Assembly: GCA_914767715.1 (NCBI GenBank)
Contig: OU612072.1
Coordinates: 8,558,001-8,618,000 of the forward strand
Length of the DNA stretch: 60,000 bases
Origin: Membranipora membranacea
Taxonomy: Eukaryota > Bryozoa > Gymnolaemata > Cheilostomatida > Membraniporidae
Direction of reading: 5' to 3'
Every line of letters starts with the position of its first letter. The stretch's first letter is position 1. The notes under the pieces were generated by a model. That model saw only the letters and a program-made list of their open reading frames with translations, made no database searches and was not told where the DNA came from. This document shows positions 51,801 through 60,000 of this stretch, piece after piece. Made by a program: the position numbers and the translations under genes.

Positions 51801-54800
51801 CCAATTGATATGTAACAAAGTTCGGATGAGAAAGCTGACAAACATTTAAAAATCTAGTTTAGCTTGTCTTATGAAACCATTAAAACAGACAATAATATGG
51901 TTGCTTATGATTTTTAGGAAATCTTTGTGTTATCATGATACAGTGGCATATATATTGAGATTGAATCTCAATTTGTTTATGATCAAAATTTGTTCATTGC
52001 AGCCTGAGAATTCGTCTTACCTTGAGGGGTTTCCATTGCCTCCTGAGAAACTCGGTCAGTTTATCGACAACATTATCCATAAATATTGGGATGAGTCTAT
52101 CGAGAATAACCGTATGGCTGTATTTGTCTCTTTATGTGATTGGACAAACTTTATCAATATCTGGAAGTTCTACGGTAAGCAAATTTGCTATTATTTTTTA
52201 CAATATTTTTTGTTTCAAAGATTTGATGTAACATGCTTCTGGAAGATTATTCAATAATCACAAAATACCTCCATTATTGGTTCAGAGCACTGAATTAGAT
52301 TCTTCTCTTAGAATGGAAATAGTATCATAGCGTTATACGGCTAGGACACTAAACACAGGGACCCATCTGACTGTTATCTGATTGGCTCTCCCAAGTAGCA
52401 TGAATAATTAGCCTGAGAAATTGTCTTGTTTACAAAATTGCAAACAGTAATTATACCCCATACAGTGTCGATGATTAGGGCATTTCTAGATTGCTACTAG
52501 GGACTGGCTATTTTTGCAAGCCCTTTGTTTTGCAAAAGAAAGCTAATGATGCTATTCCAGATATGGAATTCAATGGTTCAGAGTCCTTTGTCTTCACCCA
52601 TCTCCGCCTGAACAACCCTAGGAACAAAGAAAATTATGGGCATGAGTAGCCAATGTGTTCTCTCTCTGATTGGCTGTTTGAACTAACCCAACCAATCAGA
52701 GCCAACACTGGCTAGACATGAGTGTAATTGATGAGCTTGAAAGACAAAGTTGAGGCATGGAATGGTTTGTAATATTTCAGAGAAAATGGAGGACAAGTCA
52801 AATGTTAACACACACAGCTCTCAAGTCATCAGTAATTCCATTATTGCATACGAGAAGGTAGTAGACAGCTTACTTAAAGCAGATATATCAGTTGGAGATT
52901 TTGAGAGGATCGAGAAATTCAGGGATAGGATTTTACAATTGAGAGCCATTTCAAAACATTACAGCAACAAATCCCAAGACATCGAGATGGCGTTCAAGAA
53001 CCGACTTACGGAGTATCAGACTTTCGTTGCTTATTTATCTGACTTGGGCAAACTATGGCAGATGTGTAAATCTTTCTTTCCAGCAGGTATTTATCCAATG
53101 TGTTAGCCATATTTTGAAGATGACATCCTCTTATTTATTAGTAAAAAATAACATGTGAACGTTTTGATAGACCTAGCAAATGTTGAAAAAGGTTGCTTGA
53201 TATGGTACACCGGTTAAGAAAATGTAAACATGTTCAATGTACTCCAAGTGAATTTTTGGCACATATTCTCTTTGCAGATCAAGTGAAGGCATTGACTGCA
53301 TGGTTACAGCAGCCACTAGACAAGAGGGTCTTCAACAAAGCAGTTAACCAGATGACCCAACAGGTAGTGTCCTCCATGATACCTGAGACTGTCAGAGATA
53401 TCCTTGTGGATTATAGAGGTCTAAGCAGACATAGCATGTTTGAACAGATGTTTACATATGAAGTTCATGGCATCGACAACTGGGAGGAGGTAGTTGAGGC
53501 CTTCAACACTGCAAGACACAAGTACCAGGAGTTTTTAAAAACTCTGACTGAAGGTAATATGTTCGTCCTATGATAGTGCAATGCATTGGCTTATTTTCCA
53601 AGTATACCTCAGTGAAACACTCAGAATATATGTTCATGTCTTTTTTATGGTGTCAATTTGAGAAATGTTTTTTTTTATCTAAAGGCACCCATTCATATGT
53701 TCAGCATCCCTCTCAGGTTGTCATGGATCTAGACAAGGTTTCAATTTTGAACCCGTTGGTCTCGTGACTATACTAAAATGATGAGATACTAGACATGTAC
53801 CTTATGGAGCTGTCTCTGCCTAGTGTAACTCTCTGATCTTGTTGAATTTATCAACATTTTATTTTACTGAGTGGCCAAGACCTATTGAAAGTCGACTCCA
53901 CAAACCGCATTAATCATATTAAAAGTTGAATTGTTAATGATGGCTGCTGGTCTTTTGAAGGAACTATAACTGTAGCTGCGCTTAGAGAGAAACAACGCCA
54001 GTACTTCAATGGAGACAAAATGGAGCTGATGAAAGAACTCCCATCAATGATACCAGATGAATCCATACGGGAGGCTCGCGTGAAGAGTATCAGCATTCTT
54101 GTTGAGCTGGATAAGTTCCAGAAGGGTGCACAAGCAATGCTGTCGATGAGAGACATGTTCAAATTTGAGGGAAACTTCTCGGATCTACGCTGTGTGTTTG
54201 AGACGGTAACATGGGGCCTCCTCGGTTGAGTGATTTGATAATCACACCAACAACGTTATAACTTTGCACATCCACTTTTTCTTGTTTTACGACAACAGGC
54301 CCTTTTCTCTGCGTGGTAAGGCTACATTCTATGTACATAACTTGATGGTGCTAAAGAGGACACCGTCTAATTTAATTCCTTACAGAGATCCATGAGGTAA
54401 ATAACCTCTCTGCCATCACTCAATCTGTAAAAAGATATATGAATTGCACCTGCCTGATGCCAATGAGAATGATGAATACTGCTGATTAATGGTGTGCTTC
54501 CACTTTTATTGTGCTTAGCATTTTTTTTTTGCATGAACAATTATATACCGGTGATCACAATTTCTTGCAGAATGATGACGAATTGCAACTGAATTCCCTG
54601 ACGCCTGCTCTTGCTGAAAGTGCTGCCATATTGCACGGAATCACTGACCCTCAGATCGATTGTTTGACTGCCTTCCGTGACTGCATCGAGTTTGTGGAGT
54701 GGGTCAGAGAAGCTATAGACAGTAAGATACCACAGTATGGTACTCAATCATTAGCTGACCATACTTTAAATACATTTAAAAAACACTTTTGTTGCAGAAA

Positions 54801-57800
54801 TGGAAGTACCGCCACAACATTTCTCTAGGATATGAAACACTTAAAATCCCCAGACTTTAAACATGTCAAGTATCAACCAAAGGAGACATACCACTCTGTA
54901 TATCTGTTTTTTTTTCTGAGGAACCTCTGCAGTGTTAAATGTTTTAACTATTTAGAATCAGAGATAAGTGTCTTTGTGGAGTTGGCTGGAAGCACGTTTG
55001 GTGAAGATGATTTGGCTGCACAGAAAAGTCTTTACCTACACAATGCCCTGAATGGATTCCTCCCTCTTCTGTATGATATTGACTCTGAGGGTGCGAACTA
55101 TGCAAAGTTTCTAGAAGCATGTGAGAAAGTGTGGAAGTCTTTGGAAACAAACTCAGAGCTACCTGAAAATCTGGTATGAAAAGAAACAATATAACTTTTG
55201 TTTGAATGTGATTTATCCAGAGCGAAGTGTCGTCAATGAGTTGCAGCACCACTTTCAGGACCATTTAAAAAGTTGTTACACAGAAGTAAATGGCATTTTT
55301 ATTGTTATGTTAAAATCCCTAAAAGCTCAAAGCCTAAAAAACAGTAGTGTCATAGGCACATTCATCTGTAAACTTGCTATGTGGAATATCAAATTGCTAG
55401 CATAAGGTTTATTTGATGATCAGGCTTTGAAATCACCTTGGTTAATGATGAGCAATTGAAACAATATCCTAGAACTAGGTAACCTAACTAAGTGTGTTGT
55501 CGTGATTATAAGAAAATGTGCCTGATGTGTACTGAAATGCGCATGAAGTAAAAAGGGACAATAACTGCTTTGTTACTTTTTTGATTGATATCTTGAGTCC
55601 TAATGAAAAACATAACGTAGTTCTGACAAAACAGTGTCCATAAACAAGTACATCAATGAGTCCAAGTAAAAAGTTAACTGCTGTACAGATCCGCTGACCA
55701 ACCCTCAGAATTGGCTATTTTTTATCAGAACTCTTGGAACCTTGGAAAGACTTTAGATTAAGTTTTTCAAAGTTGATATATGCAATTCTAAAATAGACAT
55801 GCAGACTTATGGATTTCATAATATACAGAAGAAGCCTGGTCCATATAAAAATAGGCCTGATCAATCCTTATCTCCGTTTTTAGCAATTTACATGTATTAA
55901 GGTTTAGGAAAGACACAATATATACAATACAGAGAGCAAACCTCCAACTGAAATGATAGTACTTCTCTTACACAATCAATGTGTAGATATTATCGATCAC
56001 CTTCTATCTTTTTGATACTTTCAGAGGTATTCTGCATCACAACTTGAGTTCTTCAAGGAAGTGAAGGAAAACTTTGGAAATGTAGAGCTTGCATCTATAT
56101 CCCAGGCCACAGCAATAAACATGACAGGGCAGTACGAAGTTGGAAATATTCGTCGAGATAGCAAATATTGCAAAGTGAGTGCCAAACATCTTGGAAAAGT
56201 CTGATTGTTAGAAAAATCAGATGCCTGTGTGGTGACATTGGGCTCCTGGCACAGGTGCATTGTGTTGGAGATATTCCTTTGTTATCATGTTTTGTTCTCT
56301 GATCCATGGGAATAAACCTTATGGAAAAAAACCATTACAACGCCGATGTATGTTTCGTCAATCAATTGGTATAACTTGTGTTCCTTTGTGTTTTCCCCCA
56401 CAGACCAAGTCTTTACCAATACCAATACCAATAAATCAGAAACCACCAATGGCTAAAAAAATGAATTTGGATACAAGATCCTAAATGCTTACCCTCAGAC
56501 AACTCCTGGTTCTATTCTTCTAAACACTTGTCATGTCGAGAGAGTCCTTGTCATGCAAAATATTGTTATCAGTCTGTAGATGATGTGATCAGACTGACAT
56601 GTGAATACACAGAGGTTGTGGATAAACAGGAGGTCAAGAAGAAGAGAAAATATAACTACGCAGAGATCAGGGAGCTGCAGAGTAAGCTCACATTGGTAGC
56701 TGGAGATAAACATACAGACAACAAAGAAATCATACAACGCTTTGATGAGGTGAGATTGTTTTACTGGCATAGCGATCCTCACCGATTATCATATTATGAC
56801 AATTATCTCACTTAACATTGTTTGTAAGCCCATACTATTACTAAATTAATTAGTTTTTGGTACAACTGCTAGTACGATCGAATTCCTCTAACTGCAGAAA
56901 GCGAAGATTTGGGTGTTAATTTATTTTCAAAACAGATGAGGGATGCTGTTGAGAATCTTGCGTTGGCTTATATAGAAATTAGGAGGCAAGGTTGTATCCA
57001 GTTTGATGATCTGCTGGTACGTATTCACTGTAACCCTGAGCGATCAATCGTGGTGGAGATAATCCTTCAATCAATAGACCAGACATTCAGCGGCCGATCA
57101 CAGGAAAAATCTGCCCTTGAACATTGTCAATATATCTACAACTATCTGAACGAATGTGTGCTTAAATGGAGAGCAACTATGGATGAGGAAAGAAGGTAAT
57201 TATCCTCTCTTCTTTGTAATTGCCTTCCGATAAAACAAAGCAGTTTTATTGTTGTCTGTGGCAAGGAGTGTAAACAGCCAAATCTCATAACAGTGATTTC
57301 ATTTTGTTTTTTGTTTTCGGCTATGATAGTTGCAGCCATCACACTTCAGTCTGATCCAACATTCCACTTGTATTTGATTTTGTAGGGGAAATTCGGAATT
57401 GAATTTCTATACAACAGAGCAGATCAGGATACTGAGAAAGGAGCTAGGCCAGTTCCTATCAGGAGGCAGTCTCGCATGCCTTCAGAAGGTACATATAGCC
57501 AATAAAATTTTAATCAGATACTCCTTGAATGTCAACAATCCCTTTTATTTATTATTTCTCTAAGTATCTCTTGAGTCACCAGCTTGAACAAATGGTGTGC
57601 AATTGAAGAATTGGATACATGAGTAAAATTGTAGTCTGAAACGACTCGTTTTAGTCTTTGCCATTGCTTGCGATGGTAAATACTGTAAAGAGCTCAGATA
57701 TCCTAATGATACTCAAAGAACACCAGAGAAAGCATGCGGTTGTTGCCGAAACCAAGGATAGTACAAAATACAAACCGTATCACAAGATGAATAGAAAAGA

Positions 57801-59816
57801 GAAGGATATTGTGGACCACGTGATAGAGGAGCTTCAGCTGAAGGAGAGGATGGTTGCTGTGATCGCAGCCCAGGAACTTGGAGACACTGCTCTCAATCCA
57901 GGTAAGCTCCTATATGTCCGAACTCAACGAGAAAAATGCCATTTATGATCAGGTATTAAACTTTTATGATCATTTTGTGCCGTATGGGATATCAAATGTA
58001 TAACTCATCATTATTACACCTTGAATGATCCGTTTTTGCCTTCTTTGCATGTTGAATATATCTTCCAGATGTGCTTAGACAGTGGAATGAGACTAGGAAA
58101 GAGAAAGAGCAAGCTAAGCTTGGTACCTCTGACACTACTGATGATATTCTTCTGAGGCTGTCAATGAATCCTACATTGTATGTATATTTATGACTTTGGA
58201 AATAATACAGGATACCCTGCATTTTTAACTTAGCAGGCCCTTCATTTCGCTTCTCACTTCTCCAAGGTCCTGTATGAGGTTGCTTTAGAAGGCAACCATC
58301 AAAATTATGTCCTGCGGATGAGCTTCAATAACATATTAACTGCTTAGCAACTAGGAGCCATTCAGTGGCAAGACAAATACAGGCAAAATAATGTTATTTG
58401 TTTCAATCTTGTTGAATTCCTAATGGCTTCGAAATTGCTATATTATTACCGATATGAATTCACTGATTACTGGTAAAATACATAGTTCATGGTTGTTTAT
58501 TGAGGAATTTGGTGCGCATCTAGCTAACAAGACAGTTATAACTTTTACTTTATGAATATATTGACATCCAAGAACCTGCCATCTAAACTCAGGCAGGCTG
58601 CCTTACCGAAGTGCATGTTATAATTTCGGATACCAAGTCTCGTTATTATATAATTATTATTTTTATTAATTCATTATCACCAATGTGATGATGACTTTCC
58701 GTCAGGTGATATCAAGGCCAATATCTCAACCAATGTACCATATTAGGAATGTCTTAGGAAAATTACTCTGTGGTGTATAGGCTCTTACTTTTCACTGTCA
58801 ATGGAACGGTGCTACAGGCGTCTTTGGTTTAAGTCCCACTTGGGAAGCTTTCAGGATTGATTGTTCCAGCCCCAAGAACCTGTATATATCTCCTCAATTT
58901 GTCTAGACAAGCCATAATGTCACATGGCTATGCTTATACTCTGCATGAATAAACAAATTTTGTCCTGACTTTATTATCCCACTCAACAGCTGAGACATGG
59001 TTTTGAAGTTATTGCTGGACATGATTATGTATCAGATGTAGCAGAGAGGCATGAAAATTATCTTCTGCAAAACATTGCAATACGGTTTTCTCCTTTAGGG
59101 CAAATGAGAATACATTTGGCTAATTCTGTGGAGTATTGTGCTATTGGTAGATAGATCAATACCCGTAGACTGTTATTCAGTACTCATGCTTATCATGATA
59201 ATTTGAGGCAAGCTAACACTCACTTTGGAATATATCACAAACATTTGTTGCAAATTACATCTGCTTACAGGAACATTACCCTTGGTGATGAAATGGAAAG
59301 ACTGTGGAATGATTTTGTTGCTCATACACGTGGCAGCATCAAGGATTTGCTTGGAATCAATCACCTTGGATTCCTTCTAAAAACTTTGGAAGGTCTGTGG
59401 ACAAGGCATTACATTATGTAAAAAGGTCCTTTTATGCTCATAAATTTTGGTAAACTGCATATTATGTAAATCAGAGCTCACTAATTGAAGAATACATTGA
59501 AGATTGTGCTAGTGGTGAAACAATGAGTAATGTTATGATGACATAAAATATCTTGTTTTAACCTGGTTGCAGATATGAAAGGAACGACAAAGAAACCTCG
59601 TACATTACCACCCTGGCTGAATCTGCAACGCGGGAAACCATTGTTGATTGCTGCGCCTGAATGTATGTGATAAAGTAATATTACCTTTTTATTAATTATT
59701 GTAAACTAATATTGCATTATTCGTTTAATTAGGTGTGGTTTTTATTGTATATGTATATTTATCAATTTTATTCGCAGATAAAGTCACTTTGGCTTATAAG
59801 ACCACGCACACAAAAA
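30609..59816 (+). CDS. RNF213: RNF213 (mysterin) orthologue, 5' 32 coding exons, runs off window
   Basis: Giant AAA+/RING ubiquitin ligase; in vertebrates it acts on lipid droplets and intracellular pathogens. Exons: 30609-30885, 31668-31817, 32213-32504, 32796-32848, 34811-34858, 35576-35886, 42693-42736, 42930-43079, 43392-43549, 44944-45236, 46257-46534, 46769-46969, 47267-47477, 48203-48267, 49856-50150, 51132-51233, 51582-51701, 52003-52174, 52781-53086, 53278-53553, 53961-54205, 54571-54721, 54956-55173, 56025-56174, 56573-56749, 56936-57195, 57386-57488, 57655-57901, 58069-58177, 59271-59392, 59573-59662, 59778-59816. All phases agree, giving about 1,905 residues. Order: double zinc ribbon, charged linker, CBM20-like domain, helical stalk. 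Stalk blocks match human RNF213 in order: FVELAG, VELASISQATAIN, NFYTTEQ, LNLQRGKPLLIAAPE. Human sequence reaches the last block near residue 1960, so no large part is missing. AAA+ and RING lie downstream. A 5' untranslated intron probably runs 30426-30587. Confidence 0.93.
33208..33586. mobile_element. Inverted-repeat (MITE-like) element, copy 2
   Basis: Diverged copy of the element at 2560-2934, in RNF213 intron 4. Shared landmarks are ATAGTCAGGCAGTTA, TGCATGGTAA, CATCATAATGCAG and CCATCAATAATTCATGC. The arms end near GACTACCCAAAGAC and GGTCTTTACTATT. Boundaries are approximate. Confidence 0.65.
34320..34755 (+). repeat. TATACC-type hexanucleotide repeat array
   Basis: Imperfect repeats of 6 and 12 bases built from TATACC, CTATAC, CATATA and CTGTATAC run for about 430 bases just before the fifth RNF213 coding exon. 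Long open frames across it (Tyr/Thr/Ile repeats) are by-products of the repeat. Confidence 0.88.
34925..35035 (-). mobile_element. tRNA-like SINE head in RNF213 intron 5
   Basis: On the minus strand TAGGCCAACGTG is followed about 40 bases later by GGGTTCTAGAATC, a loose A-box/B-box pair. The match is weaker than for the other SINE heads in this window. Confidence 0.35.
36901..36974. repeat. 33-bp near-perfect hairpin
   Basis: Left arm 36901-36934 begins AGAGACAGGTTAATAATATC; right arm 36942-36974 is its complement with one unpaired G. The loop is 7 bases. It lies in RNF213 intron 6. Confidence 0.85.
37503..38992. mobile_element. 1.49-kb non-autonomous hAT-type element
   Basis: Left end CAGGGCTCTCAACC and right end GGTTGAGAGCCCTA form 14-bp inverted repeats with a mismatch only at the outermost base. 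Flanks TCGAAACC and TCGAAAAC give an 8-bp target duplication with one difference, the hAT signature. No hAT transposase frame is present. It contains a relic of LINE reverse transcriptase (37618-37914). Confidence 0.75.
37618..37914 (+). pseudogene. Old LINE fragment, C-terminal to reverse transcriptase
   Basis: Reads KASQRMYVVKTMLHLSSKPL, MMFKGFVV, YCLPVL and KVFNDAKNL, matching the C-terminal region of the 9525-12407 element (TASQRMYVVRNFVFLSSKSL, MLFKSFIV, YCLPII, KIFKDAIKL). Protein similarity with many substitutions marks it as an older insertion of the same family. Confidence 0.8.
39383..39429. repeat. Perfect 23-bp palindrome
   Basis: Arms AGAGTTCTATCAAGGAGTAA+AAG (39383-39405) and its exact complement (39407-39429) around a single A. 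It lies in RNF213 intron 6. Confidence 0.9.
39573..41153 (+). pseudogene. Three-exon mobile-element-like gene inside an RNF213 intron, frameshifted
   Basis: Exons about 39573-39735, 39940-40121 and 40412-41153, all with GT-AG borders. Exon 1 has a Cys pair (CVICNKEKY) and a basic tail. Exon 2 reads LLPAAEAKNDTKLL, meets TGA near 40008 and continues one frame over as EDLVSSKIEREKG, GLTNKLRRDN: a single indel. Exon 3 reads YRLKREFKGRLSFH, LFNFLAMTTG, SFAQDIVQLSSKG, TPKSLAIGLTVRHMTGS, then an Asp/Glu tail and stop. From memory this resembles a multicopy uncharacterised family of cnidarians, molluscs and fish with AQDI and TPKH-type motifs that behaves like mobile DNA; I could not check this. Same strand as the host gene, but in neither phase nor similarity part of RNF213. 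The rest of the intron (35887-37502) has no recognised gene. Confidence 0.6.
41173..42196 (+). repeat. Six-unit 176-bp tandem repeat
   Basis: Units share GGGTACACCCTCATTTTTGG, ATTCAGCAC, TTTTTTACCCTAGAAACA, TTGTTCTCTGTTG and a TGCCACGCTGCCGCTGA core. TTTACCCTAGAAAC-type marks recur at about 176-base intervals near 41290, 41470, 41645, 41822, 42000 and 42176. It begins about 20 bases after the stop of the frameshifted gene at 39573-41153. Confidence 0.88.
42930..43549 (+). other. RNF213 CBM20-like domain exons
   Basis: Exons 42930-43079 and 43392-43549 encode residues of about 392-495. Strand-like blocks WKLTFKAVL, MQVEVHSPDL, NVLVGDCLKIPL and FHYKYWIS align with the starch-binding-type domain of human RNF213 (VTVFFHAII, DRVLVEGIVCI, YIPYKYVIYNG). 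The acceptor TAAGCAG at 42929 and donor AG-GTTTGT at 43079 were chosen because they alone keep phase. Confidence 0.68.
45237..46256 (+). other. GC-AG intron in RNF213
   Basis: The exon ends GGAGAG and the intron begins GCAAGT, the strong GC-type donor consensus; it ends TTTCAG at 46256. Both flanking exons match adjacent human RNF213 segments (PLWNTSNYRIGE then ILREYLLQQM, against QLWTDLQYREKE and VKRYLWQHL), and phase 0 is kept. The intron holds a LINE fragment. Confidence 0.75.
45520..45903 (+). pseudogene. LINE fragment in the GC-AG intron of RNF213
   Basis: Reads SLADILFESFFMSLISNCLP, then after a frame change CSKLGIEYHEIDLHI, ILDIKYVDDADRFIDTLFSQ. This corresponds to SLSNMLFKSFIV, KLGIEHPDIY and LALRYIHDEDHFINDLLSK of the 9525-12407 LINE. 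It has a frameshift and stop codons; a relic. Confidence 0.78.
49014..49677. mobile_element. 664-bp hAT-type MITE, long copy
   Basis: Flanked by the 8-bp duplication TAATCAGC (49006-49013, 49678-49685). Ends CATTGAATT and AATTCAGTG are short inverted repeats. It shares its outer parts with 52288-52575 in inverse orientation. An inner block (about 49138-49506) is bounded by ACTGTATGG on both sides and missing from the other copy. It sits in RNF213 intron 14. Confidence 0.85.
52288..52575. mobile_element. 288-bp hAT-type MITE, internally shorter copy
   Basis: Flanked by the 8-bp duplication GTTCAGAG (52280-52287, 52576-52583). Ends CACTGAATT and AATTCAATG. It is an inverted, internally shortened relative of 49014-49677; the missing block is replaced by one ACTGTATGG. 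It sits in RNF213 intron 18. Confidence 0.87.
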
Positions 59817-60000
59817 GTAAATAGTGAAATAATCAAGTGAATTTGGTGAAACGTTTTATTATCAAGGCAGGCTGTTGTATCAAAAGTTTATTTGTCAGTA
59901 TTAAGGTAGTGATGGCATGGTTGATTATCATTGGTTGAAACTTTTGCTGTGAAGCTCAAAGCTACAAAACTCAAGATTAAATTGAACATTGAATGATCAT

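Noticed and set aside
53170-53214. Possible RNF213 exon after TTTTGATAG
   Set aside because: Opens in phase but runs into TAA; direct joining of 53086 to 53278 restores the alignment.
56403-56484. Acceptor followed by KSLPIPIPINQKPPM-type open sequence
   Set aside because: It ends in TAA with no donor, while the flanking RNF213 exons (56174 and 56573) already join in phase. At most an alternative terminal exon.

Overview
This is nuclear DNA of an animal. Genes are split by many GT-AG introns, and the recognisable proteins (FUT8, C14orf119, RNF213) are metazoan. The non-coding part is AT-rich and full of non-LTR retrotransposons, tRNA-derived SINEs and inverted-repeat DNA elements. Intron sizes of roughly 100-1800 bp and the repeat types suggest an invertebrate. 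I cannot name the phylum from the sequence alone.

Layout. (1) 226-8216, + strand: a 12-exon FUT8-like alpha-1,6-fucosyltransferase with a complete reading frame of 489 codons. It lacks the SH3 domain and carries Gly where the mammalian enzyme has a catalytic Asp. Its introns hold a three-unit tandem repeat headed by the 5' end of U2 snRNA, an inverted-repeat element and a tRNA-derived SINE. (2) about 9.4-12.55 kb: a nearly full-length CR1/Rex1-like LINE with two TAA nonsense codons. (3) 13478-19129: a tandem duplication of about 2.8 kb. Each copy has a minus-strand gene for a small two-helix membrane protein and a plus-strand exon that joins in phase to two single-copy exons at 19.13-19.58 kb. 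(4) 19.6-27 kb: mostly gene-poor, with several large inverted-repeat elements. (5) 27153-28858: a two-exon C14orf119 homologue. (6) 30609 to the window end, + strand: the first 32 coding exons, about 1,905 residues, of an RNF213 (mysterin) orthologue. They cover an N-terminal double zinc ribbon, a linker, a CBM20-like domain and the long stalk. The AAA+ and RING parts lie beyond the window.

The 6.8-kb sixth coding intron of RNF213 (35887-42692) is a nest of mobile DNA: a hAT-type element containing an old LINE fragment, a frameshifted mobile-element-like gene, and a six-unit 176-bp tandem repeat. Two copies of another hAT-type element, each with an 8-bp target duplication, lie in later introns.

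All FUT8 and RNF213 exon joins were checked by hand for splice dinucleotides and phase. They stay in frame throughout, including one GC-AG intron. I found no CRISPR array, rRNA or bona fide tRNA gene. The strongest candidates for something undescribed are the SH3-less FUT8, the U2-headed repeat and the recently duplicated membrane-protein locus.
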